DNA of 64,000 bases. Origin: JAHRAW01 sp965212085. GTDB taxonomy: Bacteria; Pseudomonadota; Gammaproteobacteria; Arenicellales; Poriferihabitantaceae. The notes beneath the pieces were generated by a model that saw only the letters and a program-made list of their open reading frames with translations, did not search any database and was not told the DNA's origin. A program made the position numbers and the translations under genes. The stretch lies in the NCBI GenBank assembly GCA_965212085.1, contig OZ243042.1, positions 124,001-188,000 on the forward strand, read 5' to 3'. Shown here one piece after another: positions 54,451-63,024 of the stretch; position 1 is the stretch's first letter, and each line of letters begins with the position of its first letter.

Positions 54451-56922
54451 ATGCCACAAGAAATCCCCCAACGCGCCGCCGCGGTGGTCATCGGCGGCGG
54501 CGTGATCGGCACCAGCGTCGCCTATCATCTCGCCAAACTCGGCTGGAGCGACGTGCTGCTGCTGGAGCGGCAGCAGTTCGCCTGCGGCACCACCTGGCAC
54601 GCCGCCGGGCTGGTCGGCACCATGCGCGCCAATGAAACCCAGGCGCGCATGATCGTGCAAATCCTTCCGTTGTTGCGCGAGTTGGAAACGGAGACCGGGC
54701 AGGCGACCGGCTTTCGGCAAGTCGGGTCGTTGTCAATCGCGCACAGCAAAGACCGCTTTGAAGAACTGAAGCGCGTGGCGGCGATGAACAACGCCTTCGG
54801 TATGACCGAAGTGGAAATCGTTACGCCGGATGAAATCAAAAAACTTTTTCCATTGCTGAAAACCAACGACTTGCTCGGCGGCAGCTGGGTCGCGCAGGAC
54901 GGCTACGCCAGCCCGGTTGACGTTACCGCCGCGTTCGTCAAAGGCGCGCGCGGGCGCGGCGCGATTTGCGTGGAAGGCGCGGCCGTCACCGATGTGCTGC
55001 AAGCCAACGGCAAAGTCACCGGCGTGCGCGTGCGTCATAACGACGCCGAACACGAAATCCGCGCCGACTACGTGGTCAACTGCGCCGGCTTGTGGGCGCA
55101 GCACATCGGCAAACTCGCCGGCGTCAACGTGCCGTTGCACGCCTGCGAACACTACTACGCCGTGACCGAAAAGTTTGCCGACCTGCCGCCCGACTTGCCG
55201 GTCATGCGCGACCACGACAAATGCGCCTACTACAAACCCGAAGCCGGCGGCCTGCTGGTCGGCGCGTTCGAGCCGAACGCGGTGCCGTGGGGGCAGGACG
55301 GCATCCCGCAGGATTTTTGTTTCGACGAGATTGAGGGGCACTTTGAGGAACAATTGATGCCGGTGCTGGAGGACGCCATGCAGCGGGTGCCGATGCTGGA
55401 AACCGCGGGTTGGCGAAAATTTTTCTGCGGCCCGGAAAGTTTTACCCCGGACGATCAGTTTCATCTGGGCGAAGCGCCGGAGTTGAAAAACTTCTATATC
55501 GCCGCCGGCCTCAACTCGGTCGGCATCCAAACTTCGGGCGGGCTGGGGCGCGCGCTGGCGGAGTGGATGAACAACGGCCACGCGCCGATGGATTTATGGG
55601 GCAACGATATTCGCCGCATGTTTCCATTCCAGGGCACCCGGCGTTATCTGCGCGCGCGCGTTATCGAGGCCCTGGGGTTGTTGTACGACCGCCATTACCC
55701 GTTCCGGCAGATGCAAACCGCGCGCGACGTTCGCCATTCGCCGATTCACGAACGGCTGGTGGAACGCAACGCCTGCTTCGGCGAGGTGGCCGGGTGGGAG
55801 CGCCCCAACTGGTTTGCGCCGCAAGGGGTCGCGCCCCGTTATGAATACGGTTTCGGCAAGCAGAACTGGTTCGAGTATTCCGCCGAAGAACACCGCGCGT
55901 TCCGCGAAAAAGTGGCGTTGTTCGATCAAAGCAGTTTTTCCAAATACCTGGTGCAGGGCCGCGACAGCTGCCGCGCGTTGCAGCGAATCTGCAGCGCCAA
56001 CGTGGACGTGGCCGTGGATAAAATGGTCTATACGCACTGGCTCAACGAACGCGGCGGCATCGAAGCCGACCTGACCGTCACCCGCATCAAAGAGGATCAG
56101 TTCCTGGTAGTCAGCGCCGCCGCGGTCACCGGCAAGGACATGGACTGGCTGCGGCGCAACATTCCCTTTGATGCGCATTGCACCGTCACCGACGTCACCA
56201 ACGCCTGGGCGGTGCTGGGCGTGATGGGTCCGAACAGCCGCGACTTGCTCGCCGAAGCCCTCGACCACGACATGAGCACCGCGCGTTTTCCCTTCGGCAC
56301 CACGCAACCCGTCGAAATCGGCTGCGCGGTGGGGCGCGCCGCGCGGGTCTCGTTCGTCGGCGAACTCGGCTGGGAAATCTACCTCCCGTCGGACATGGCC
56401 CGCCACGGATTCGATCACCTGTGGCGCGCCGGCGAAAAATACGGCCTGCGCATGGCCGGCCTGCATTCCCTCGACAGCGGCCGCATCGAAAAGAAATTCC
56501 TGCACTTCGGCCACGACGTCGCCGATGAAGATACGCCCCTCCAAAGCGGCTGCGGTTTTGTGTGCGACCTCGACAAACCGATCCCTTTCATTGGCCGAGA
56601 CGCCGTCATCAAACAAAAAGAAACCGGCGACTGGAAACAAAAACGCCTCGTGCAGTTCCTGCTCAAAGACGCCGAGGCGATCCTCTACCACCACGAACCG
56701 ATCCTCCACGACGGCCAAATCGTCGGCCACCTGACCTCGGGCAACTACGGCCACACCCTCGGCGGCTCAGTGGGACTCGGCTACGTCCGCCACAAAGACG
56801 GAGTGGACCAGGATTTTCTCGACAACGGCGCCATAGAAATCAACATCGGCGGCGAACGCATCCCGGCGGATGCGAGTTTGACGGCGATGTATGATCCGCG
56901 GGCGGAGAGGATGCGGGGGTAG
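54451..56922 (+). CDS. Dimethylglycine/sarcosine dehydrogenase-like FAD protein with GcvT domain
   Basis: 823 residues. The N-terminal DAO domain has VVIGGGVIGTSVAYHLAKLGW (about 12-32) and TTWHAAGLVGTMRANE, the place where mitochondrial DMGDH attaches FAD to His. The middle FAO_M part is followed by a GCV_T folate-binding domain (about 430-715) and GCV_T_C (about 725-815). Such enzymes demethylate dimethylglycine or sarcosine and give methylene-tetrahydrofolate. The gene is 94 bases downstream of the AEP unit, so a role in breakdown of N-methylated amines, possibly N-methyl-AEP, is conceivable but unproven. Confidence 0.85.
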   Translation: MPQEIPQRAAAVVIGGGVIGTSVAYHLAKLGWSDVLLLERQQFACGTTWHAAGLVGTMRANETQARMIVQILPLLRELETETGQATGFRQVGSLSIAHSKDRFEELKRVAAMNNAFGMTEVEIVTPDEIKKLFPLLKTNDLLGGSWVAQDGYASPVDVTAAFVKGARGRGAICVEGAAVTDVLQANGKVTGVRVRHNDAEHEIRADYVVNCAGLWAQHIGKLAGVNVPLHACEHYYAVTEKFADLPPDLPVMRDHDKCAYYKPEAGGLLVGAFEPNAVPWGQDGIPQDFCFDEIEGHFEEQLMPVLEDAMQRVPMLETAGWRKFFCGPESFTPDDQFHLGEAPELKNFYIAAGLNSVGIQTSGGLGRALAEWMNNGHAPMDLWGNDIRRMFPFQGTRRYLRARVIEALGLLYDRHYPFRQMQTARDVRHSPIHERLVERNACFGEVAGWERPNWFAPQGVAPRYEYGFGKQNWFEYSAEEHRAFREKVALFDQSSFSKYLVQGRDSCRALQRICSANVDVAVDKMVYTHWLNERGGIEADLTVTRIKEDQFLVVSAAAVTGKDMDWLRRNIPFDAHCTVTDVTNAWAVLGVMGPNSRDLLAEALDHDMSTARFPFGTTQPVEIGCAVGRAARVSFVGELGWEIYLPSDMARHGFDHLWRAGEKYGLRMAGLHSLDSGRIEKKFLHFGHDVADEDTPLQSGCGFVCDLDKPIPFIGRDAVIKQKETGDWKQKRLVQFLLKDAEAILYHHEPILHDGQIVGHLTSGNYGHTLGGSVGLGYVRHKDGVDQDFLDNGAIEINIGGERIPADASLTAMYDPRAERMRG

Positions 56923-56935
56923 TGGCGAGCGGCAC

Positions 56936-57223
56936 TCAGGCCGCCCGGCAAATTTTCCGAATCTTTTGCGCCGGACGCTCGGACGCGAGGTCGTGGGCGA
57001 TCTGAAGATTGAGCCAAAATTCGGGCGTAGTGTTCAACGCCTGCGCGAACAGCCACGCGGTGGAAGGCGAGACGCCGCGCCTGCCGCGCACGATTTCATT
57101 GATGCGCTGCAACGGCACATCCAAATGCCGGGCCAACGCAGCCTGCGTCTGGCCGAGCGGCACAAGAAACTCATCCCGAAGAATCGTTCCGGGGTGTGTG
57201 GGGATGCGATTTTTAGGCAACAT
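56936..57223 (-). CDS. higA: HigA-family antitoxin
   Basis: 95 residues from the ATG at 57223, preceded by AGGAAAA. It shows the HigA pattern RIPTHPGTILRDEFLVPLGQTQAALARHLDVPLQRINEIVRGRRGVSPSTAWLFAQALNTTPEFWLNLQ, an HTH_3/XRE DNA-binding domain covering most of the protein. It neutralises HigB and represses the operon. It follows the toxin gene by 26 bases; toxin-first order is the HigBA rule. Confidence 0.92.
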   Translation of the reverse strand: MLPKNRIPTHPGTILRDEFLVPLGQTQAALARHLDVPLQRINEIVRGRRGVSPSTAWLFAQALNTTPEFWLNLQIAHDLASERPAQKIRKICRAA

Positions 57224-57249
57224 GACTAATTTTCCTGATTGATTTACTG

Positions 57250-57540
57250 CTAATGGTAGTCGATCAGGCGCACACCGTGGGCCTGCCCATCCGACCAGCG
57301 AAATACAATGCGCCATTGCTTGTTGACTCGAATGCTGTGGAATCCGCGCCACTTCCCCCGCAGGGTTTCAAGCCGGTTTCCCGGCGGAGACTTGAGGTCA
57401 TCGAGTATGCTGACCGCATTAACCATATCCAGTTTCCTCAGCGCAGCGGACACGATTTCTTTTGGAAAACGCCGGGCATAGCGGGATTTGACGCCGTTGT
57501 AGAGATCTTCCGTTGCCGAATCGCCGAATGAAACTATCAT
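57250..57540 (-). CDS. higB: HigB-family mRNA interferase toxin
   Basis: 96 residues from the ATG at 57540. RelE-like fold: VKSRYARRFPKEIVSAALRKLDMVNA, then LKSPPGNRLETLRGKWRGFHSIRVNKQWRIVFRW, the typical HigB signature. It cleaves mRNA on the ribosome. The start is placed just 9 bases from a near-consensus -10, so the transcript would be almost leaderless. Confidence 0.92.
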   Translation of the reverse strand: MIVSFGDSATEDLYNGVKSRYARRFPKEIVSAALRKLDMVNAVSILDDLKSPPGNRLETLRGKWRGFHSIRVNKQWRIVFRWSDGQAHGVRLIDYH

Positions 57541-57549
57541 GATTCGGCT

Positions 57550-57579
57550 ATTATACTCGAATACACGGCATTCATGCAA
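57550..57579 (-). promoter_or_regulatory. higBA promoter, near-consensus and leaderless-type
   Basis: On the minus strand: TTGCAT (57579-57574), an 18-base spacer and TATAAT (57555-57550). Transcription would begin about 57543, only a few bases before the higB ATG at 57540. A Shine-Dalgarno is absent. HigA should bind here. Confidence 0.75.
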
Positions 57580-57639
57580 CCCCGAAATTGTGGCATATAC
57601 CCGGACTATGAGATCCCTGTCCTGTTGGCGGGCTGCCTC

Positions 57640-58722
57640 TTACCCGGCCCAGTAACCACCCTGTTTTAGTTTGGCGGTAATGTCGTCGAGGATGCCTTTC
57701 CTGCTCGGCGCGTGTTGTACTCGCACCTGAAAAGTTTGCAGCGTTCCCTTCTCGCCCTTGTCGAACAATTTTCCGTCAATGACGAACGCCTGTTTGGATT
57801 CGCTGACAACGCATCCAAACGATGCCCTCTTTCCTTTGTGACTGAAGGGTCCAAGTATGATGCGTGTTATGCCGTGAACCTCGGTGATGGTTTGGAACAC
57901 GCGCCGGGCGTTCGGTGAAGGAATGTCAGCCAGGCTTTTCACTCCTTTTCCCCAGATCGTGCCGTGGGATTTTCCGCTGGCAACCCCGACCTGAGTCTGT
58001 GAAACTGATCGGGAAGTTTGCACCGCGGGACGTTTCCTGCGGGCTTGCCACTTATCCGAGATTCCCTTGACAGCCGATGCGTAACCGGGGGTTGCTTCAA
58101 GTTCGGCGAGGCTCGCCACGACCGCATCGTTTATGCCGCCGGTGGTCAGGCGCTTCTGCAACTTTCGGTCGCTCTTCCCCAAGCGTTCGATCACCTTCGG
58201 CAGAATCAACGCCGGCACGACGATGTTGTTGCGCCGCGCACGACGGCATGTTGCGCGAAGCGCACCCATTAACTTCTCGCGACTGAAAGGTTCATCCCCC
58301 CGGTCGGCGGATTTCACCACTATCCACCCGGCATCCGCGCGCAAGATATGCAGCAACGTATGCGCGGCTTTCGGCGGCGTTTCCTCCACCGCCGCCGCAT
58401 AAAATTCCAGTATGGAGTTGTTCAGGTAGTTCGGATTTGCGACCACCACCGGCCTGCCGGCGCGGTGCGCGTGAACGATCCCGATGGCCGAACCAATGGA
58501 CTCACGCCACATATTGACGAGCATTCCATCGGCATCTTCAATGGAATCAATGTCGGTTTTAACAATCTCATATGGAGACCCCCTGCGCATCTCGGATGGA
58601 TCTATGAAATCCATGAACTTGCCGTATTTTTGTTTGACCTCGTCGCGCCACTTGTGAACCTGTATGTCACTACAGCCGCTGATGGGCCCGGCGAGATAAA
58701 CGCGGAATTTTTGTTTGGACAT
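57640..58722 (-). CDS. Nucleoside 2-deoxyribosyltransferase-like/ATP-cone fusion, candidate defence or nucleotide-sensing protein
   Basis: 360 residues. Residues about 5-120 look like a nucleoside 2-deoxyribosyltransferase fold: FRVYLAGPISG at the start, then SIEDADGMLVNMWRESIGSAIGIVHAHRAGRPVVVANP, with the acidic catalytic-type pattern. Residues about 135-215 resemble an ATP-cone (WIVVKSADRGDEPFSREKLMGALRATCRRA, then LTTGGINDAVVASLAELE), the nucleotide-sensing module of NrdR and ribonucleotide reductases. The last 110 residues (about 250-360) form a domain I do not recognise. It is 99 bases upstream of higB on the same strand. A role in nucleotide surveillance or phage defence is inference. 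Confidence 0.55.
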   Translation of the reverse strand: MSKQKFRVYLAGPISGCSDIQVHKWRDEVKQKYGKFMDFIDPSEMRRGSPYEIVKTDIDSIEDADGMLVNMWRESIGSAIGIVHAHRAGRPVVVANPNYLNNSILEFYAAAVEETPPKAAHTLLHILRADAGWIVVKSADRGDEPFSREKLMGALRATCRRARRNNIVVPALILPKVIERLGKSDRKLQKRLTTGGINDAVVASLAELEATPGYASAVKGISDKWQARRKRPAVQTSRSVSQTQVGVASGKSHGTIWGKGVKSLADIPSPNARRVFQTITEVHGITRIILGPFSHKGKRASFGCVVSESKQAFVIDGKLFDKGEKGTLQTFQVRVQHAPSRKGILDDITAKLKQGGYWAG

Positions 58723-58746
58723 GCTGCCTCCTGACTGGTAACCCTA

Positions 58747-60351
58747 TCACAGATCGCGCAACGGTTTTGCTTCGGCCCGTCCTGGTGTTGCCGGGCATCC
58801 TTCGTTGACCAACCCCGCCAGTTTCTCAACCCCCGCCTCAATCCTCTCCGCCGGAATAGACGAAAACCCCAGCCGAAAAAACCGTTTCGGTTGCCGCCGC
58901 GAACCACGCCCGTGGAAAAAAATCTCCCCCGGTTCAAACAAGATTCCTTCGCGGGCGGCGGCTATGGCGAGTTGGCCGGCGTCTAGATTTTTTGGGCCTT
59001 CCACCCAGAACGCCGAGCCGCCGAAGGTTGGGCGTTTGCTGTTGCCGGGGAAGTGGCGTTCGAGGAGGTCGCCGAGCAGGGACCAGCGTTCGTGGAGGGT
59101 GTGGCTTAGGCGGGTGATGAGGGCGTCGTGGTAGCCGAGTTGCAGAAAGCGGGCGATGATGAACTGGTTGTTGCTCGGCGGGTGGCGCAGCATCAGGCGC
59201 CGCAACGCGCGCGCCTGGGCGATGAATTCCCCGGGCGCCACCAGGTAGCCGAGGCGGATGCCCGGCGCCAGGGTTTTGGAGAGGCTGCCGATGTAGATTA
59301 CCCGGCCGTCGTTGTCGAGGCTTTTGAGCGCGGGGGTCGGTTCGCCGACGTAGTTGAATTCCGATTCGTAATCATCTTCGACGATGATGACGTTGTCGGC
59401 GTGGGCGCGGCGCAGCAGCTCCATGCGGCGCGACTTGGGCATGGTGACCGTGGTCGGATAGTGGTGGCTCGGCGTGGTATAAACGCAGTCGCAGCGGCTG
59501 AACGCGGCGCCGGGAATCAGCCCGTGATTGTCCACCGCCAGCGGCTCAACCCGCTTGGTGAAAATGGCGAAAGTGTTTTCCGCGTCAACGTATCCCGGCG
59601 TCTCGACGCCCACCGTCCTGGCGTGGTTGAGCAGCAGTTGCGCGGTCAGGTAGATACCCTGCTGAGCGCCCAGGGTCACCAGGATTTCTTCCGGGTCCGC
59701 CCACAGGCCGCGGCGCGGCAGGATTTTTTTCTGAATCTGATCGATGAGTTGCGGGTTGTCGCGGTCAATATGATCCCCGGCCCAGTCGTGAATGGCGCTG
59801 ATGGAAGCCGCCTCGCGGCAACACTCACGCCACTCGGCGGTCGGAAAAAGTTCCCGGTCATACTGCCCGCAGATAAAAGGGTAGCGGTACCGATGCCAGT
59901 CGGCGGGTTTGTCGTGATTGCGAAACCGCACCGGGTTGATGGTGAGTTGTTTCGACCAGTGAATCTTTGAGCGCCACGGTTTTTCCCCGGAAGGCGTCGC
60001 GGCGCGGCCCTTGAGGATTTCGCCGTTGACATAAAAACCGCTGCGCTCGCGGGCGGTGAGAAAACCCTCGTCCACCAAGTGCTGGTAGGCGTACATCACG
60101 GTATTGCGCGCCACCGACAGCTGCTTGGCCAGTTTCCTGCCGGAAGGCAGCGGGCTGTCCGGCGCCAGGCGGCCCTCAAGGATGGCGTTCACCAGCATTT
60201 CCCGGATGCGGGTTTGCAGCGTGCCGCGCCGCTCACCGGGCCGGCGCTTCGGTAACTGGAACAGGTATTCGGTCAAAACCGGGGTACTCTTTGCAGGTTT
60301 TCGGGTTTCAGATTTGCTCAATGGAACGGGGTTTGGCAAAATTACCCCCAT
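58747..60351 (-). CDS. MocR-family regulator (GntR helix-turn-helix plus aminotransferase domain)
   Basis: 534 residues from the ATG at 60351 (longer in-frame extensions would run through the operator region). The N-terminal GntR winged helix (about 40-110; RIREMLVNAILEGRLAPDSPLPSGRKLAKQLSVARNTVMYAYQHLVDEGFL) is joined to a class I aminotransferase fold (about 160-520). The PLP Lys lies in IYIGSLSKTLAPGIRLGYLVAP and the Asp in VIIVEDDYESEFNY. Relatives such as GabR, TauR and PdxR sense amines, GABA, taurine or PLP. It is divergent from a polyamine-type transporter, which it probably controls. Confidence 0.88.
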   Translation of the reverse strand: MGVILPNPVPLSKSETRKPAKSTPVLTEYLFQLPKRRPGERRGTLQTRIREMLVNAILEGRLAPDSPLPSGRKLAKQLSVARNTVMYAYQHLVDEGFLTARERSGFYVNGEILKGRAATPSGEKPWRSKIHWSKQLTINPVRFRNHDKPADWHRYRYPFICGQYDRELFPTAEWRECCREAASISAIHDWAGDHIDRDNPQLIDQIQKKILPRRGLWADPEEILVTLGAQQGIYLTAQLLLNHARTVGVETPGYVDAENTFAIFTKRVEPLAVDNHGLIPGAAFSRCDCVYTTPSHHYPTTVTMPKSRRMELLRRAHADNVIIVEDDYESEFNYVGEPTPALKSLDNDGRVIYIGSLSKTLAPGIRLGYLVAPGEFIAQARALRRLMLRHPPSNNQFIIARFLQLGYHDALITRLSHTLHERWSLLGDLLERHFPGNSKRPTFGGSAFWVEGPKNLDAGQLAIAAAREGILFEPGEIFFHGRGSRRQPKRFFRLGFSSIPAERIEAGVEKLAGLVNEGCPATPGRAEAKPLRDL

Positions 60352-60499
60352 CGGCTTGCCGGCGCAACGCAAGCGGATAAGCCGAATCTCCGTATCCGGC
60401 CGCCGAATTTCCCGGAATACTGGAATTTCCCGGCGAAACTCATTTATACTGGCGCACTGAAAGCGGGGCCGGGTTCCGGCCCGCCGGATTGTAGCCCGT

Positions 60500-60535
60500 G
60501 TGTGCATTCGCGTGTGCGTTCGCGTGTGCGTTGCG
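60500..60535 (+). repeat. Three 12-bp direct repeats between mocR and the transporter
   Basis: GTGTGCATTCGC (60500-60511), GTGTGCGTTCGC (60512-60523) and GTGTGCGTTGCG (60524-60535). MocR proteins generally bind direct repeats, so this is a candidate operator. A TATACA hexamer (60551-60556) and AGGAGGT (60581-60587) follow towards the binding-protein gene. The rest of 60352-60594 shows no gene. Confidence 0.7.
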
Positions 60536-60594
60536 AAACGATGCGCCGGCTATACAACATTATGACAAAACCTGATTGAGAGGAGGTAAAGAAA

Positions 60595-61776
60595 ATGCGC
60601 AACAACCATCATACAAACCAAACCCGGAGAAAGGTGCTCAAGGGCGCCACGCTTGCGGCCGGCGCGGCGGCAACCGGTCCCTGGGTGATTAGTTCCAACG
60701 TGCTTGCCGCCGCCGGTGAGTTGAATGTTTTGATGTGGTCGGAATATCTGACCGCCGGGTTTTTTACGGCGTTTGAAGAGCAGACCCAAATCAAAATTAA
60801 TTTCACCGGCATCGGTTCAAACGAAGAAATCATCAACAAGATGAAGGCGTCCAAAGGCCGGGGGATTGATATTTGCAGCCCGACCAATATGCGTTCGCCG
60901 CAGTGGTCCGAACTGGGGCTGCTGCAGCCGTGGAATTACGGCAAGATCGGCAACCTCCGGAACGTCAATCCGGCGATGCTCAAGGTCGGTGACAGCGAAT
61001 GGAATTTTGCCGACCAGGGGTCGCACTGGCTGCCGATGATCTGGGGCACCGAAGGCGTTGCCTGGCGCACCGATATGTGGTCTCCGCCGCGCGCCGACGA
61101 GGTGCCGAGTTACGGCGACGTGTGGCAGGAGGACGTCAAGGGCAAAACCATGATGCGGGTTCATTCCGGCATGCTGGGCGCGGGTTTGTATCTCGAGACG
61201 ATCGGCAAACTCGAACCCGGCGCGATGAAAAAGGCATATGACGGCGAAGCCGGGATGCGCAAAACCTGGCAGGTAGTCACCGATTTCTGTATTGCCAACA
61301 AGGCGCAGGTCAAGTTGTTCTGGAACGACGCGGATTCGCAGACCAACGGCTTTCTGAATGACGGCGTTATCGTTGGTCAGACCTGGGATGGCCCGCCGAT
61401 TGCGATGATGAATAACGCCGACCCGGTGCAGTATCGCGCGCCGCTTGAAGGCTCGTTGGCGTGGGTTGACGGCATGGCGTTGTCGCATCAGGCCGCGGAC
61501 ACGGCCGCCGTGTACGAGTTCGTCAACTACTGTTTTGAACCGGAAGTCGGCGGCCGCTCGATTGACGGCGGTCAGGATGACAGCTGGGGCGGCAAGGGGC
61601 ATGGCTATAACTCGGCGGTTCTGGGCGCGGATAAATTCGCCAGCAAAAACTACGGGAATACTTTTGCCAGCGTCTATCCGGGCAACTCGCTTGCCAACCT
61701 GTGGCCGTGGCCGAAAGAGCCGCAATGGTACGCGGACGTCAGAACCGAGTTCGTCAACAAGTTTCAGGCGGCCTGA
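60595..61776 (+). CDS. Polyamine-type (PotD/PotF-like) substrate-binding protein, Tat-exported
   Basis: 393 residues from the ATG at 60595, with a strong Shine-Dalgarno. The N-terminus NQTRRKVLKGATLAAGAAATGP is a twin-arginine signal. The mature part is a spermidine/putrescine-binding fold (LNVLMWSEYLTAGFFTAFEEQTQIKINFTGIGSNEE, WGTEGVAWRTD). It is followed by a hairpin and then by ATPase and permease genes, so it is the ligand receptor of the system. The regulator is a MocR type. Substrate may be a polyamine, opine or similar amine. Confidence 0.88.
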   Translation: MRNNHHTNQTRRKVLKGATLAAGAAATGPWVISSNVLAAAGELNVLMWSEYLTAGFFTAFEEQTQIKINFTGIGSNEEIINKMKASKGRGIDICSPTNMRSPQWSELGLLQPWNYGKIGNLRNVNPAMLKVGDSEWNFADQGSHWLPMIWGTEGVAWRTDMWSPPRADEVPSYGDVWQEDVKGKTMMRVHSGMLGAGLYLETIGKLEPGAMKKAYDGEAGMRKTWQVVTDFCIANKAQVKLFWNDADSQTNGFLNDGVIVGQTWDGPPIAMMNNADPVQYRAPLEGSLAWVDGMALSHQAADTAAVYEFVNYCFEPEVGGRSIDGGQDDSWGGKGHGYNSAVLGADKFASKNYGNTFASVYPGNSLANLWPWPKEPQWYADVRTEFVNKFQAA

Positions 61777-61781
61777 GGCGC

Positions 61782-61819
61782 GACCCGCAAAGCTCCTTTC
61801 ACCGGGGCTTTGCGGGGTC
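61782..61819 (+). promoter_or_regulatory. Stabilising or attenuating hairpin between binding-protein and ATPase genes
   Basis: GACCCGCAAAGC (61782-61793) pairs with GCTTTGCGGGGTC (61807-61819) with one bulged base. No T-run follows, so it is more likely an mRNA-stabilising structure that raises the amount of binding protein over membrane components than a true terminator. Confidence 0.6.
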
Positions 61820-61850
61820 GTTGAAGTTACGTTGAAGTTAGGTTGAAGAC
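61820..61850 (+). repeat. 11-bp tandem repeat before the ATPase gene
   Basis: GTTGAAGTTAC (61820-61830), GTTGAAGTTAG (61831-61841) and a partial GTTGAAGAC (61842-61850). They lie directly after the intercistronic hairpin. Confidence 0.8.
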
Positions 61851-61871
61851 CGGCCAGCAAAGGGGGTTTTT

Positions 61872-62981
61872 ATGAGCGCAGATGTGCAGCTTGACAACGT
61901 GTGGATCAAGTTTGGCGATTTCATCGCCGCCCGCGAGGTGAACATTCATATCAAGGAGGGGGAATTTTTTAGTTTCCTCGGTTCCTCGGGCTGTGGAAAA
62001 ACCACCATTTTAAGGGCGGTGTCGGGTTTTCTCGACCCGTCCGAAGGGCGCGTGTTGATCGGCGGCAACGACATGAAAGGAATCGGCCCCAACAAGCGCC
62101 CGACCGCCCTGATTTTTCAGAACCTCGCGTTGTTTCCGCTGATGACGGTGTGGGAAAACATCACCTTCGCCCTGGAGGTCAAGGGCACGGGCAAGGCCGG
62201 GCGGCGCAAAAAAGCGGATGAATTGCTCGACCTGATCGCGCTGCCCGGGCAGGGCGATAAAATGCCCAACGAATTATCCGGCGGCCAGAAACAACGGGTG
62301 GCCATCGCCCGCGCATTGTGCGCCGAACCCGACGTGTTGTTGCTGGACGAACCGCTGTCGGCGCTCGACTTGAAACTGCGCCAGCATATGCGCACCGAGT
62401 TGCGCGCCATCCAGCAGCGGGTCGGCATTACCTTCATCTACATCACCCACGACCAGGGGGAAGCCCTGACCATGTCCGACAACGTCGCGGTGATGAGCCA
62501 GGGCGTGATCGAGCAGGTCGCCGATGGCAATACGATTTACGATATGCCCGAAACCTCATTCGTCGCGTCCTTTGTCGGCGAGAATAATTTGTTCGCGGGC
62601 AAGGTGTCCGGTGTTTCGGACAAGTATGCGGTTGTTGACACGCGCTCGGGGAGCATTCGCGCGCGCAACGCCAAACGCAACGGCGAGTATCAACTGAGCG
62701 CGGGCGATGACGCATTTGTTTTTGTGCGCCCGGAGTCGTTAAAGTTTGTCAATGGCTCGGCTTTTGATAATCAGATTACCGCAACCATCAAACAACGCGA
62801 GTTCGAAGGAAATTTCTGGAAAGTGTTTTTTGACGTGGAAGGCGCGAAACGAACCTTCAAACTTTCCATGGTGAACGACGGCGGCGACGTCGGGCACAGC
62901 GTAGACGAGCAAGTGCGGCTCGGCTTTTCGGCGGACACAGCGGTGGCAACCCCGGTGGGGGATCTGGCCGACGAGACTTGA
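61872..62981 (+). CDS. Polyamine-type ABC transporter ATP-binding protein (PotA-like)
   Basis: 369 residues. Walker A GSSGCGKTT (about 38-46), signature LSGGQKQRVA (about 136-145), Walker B LLLDEPLSALDLKLR and the TOBE domain (about 280-360) are intact. It would energise uptake by the permeases at 63025 and 63945. The weak ribosome-binding site is AAAGGGGG at 61858-61865. Confidence 0.9.
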   Translation: MSADVQLDNVWIKFGDFIAAREVNIHIKEGEFFSFLGSSGCGKTTILRAVSGFLDPSEGRVLIGGNDMKGIGPNKRPTALIFQNLALFPLMTVWENITFALEVKGTGKAGRRKKADELLDLIALPGQGDKMPNELSGGQKQRVAIARALCAEPDVLLLDEPLSALDLKLRQHMRTELRAIQQRVGITFIYITHDQGEALTMSDNVAVMSQGVIEQVADGNTIYDMPETSFVASFVGENNLFAGKVSGVSDKYAVVDTRSGSIRARNAKRNGEYQLSAGDDAFVFVRPESLKFVNGSAFDNQITATIKQREFEGNFWKVFFDVEGAKRTFKLSMVNDGGDVGHSVDEQVRLGFSADTAVATPVGDLADET

Positions 62982-63024
62982 GCGAACCCCATCAAATAAC
63001 CCGGAAAAGCGGCGGCTGAAAATC

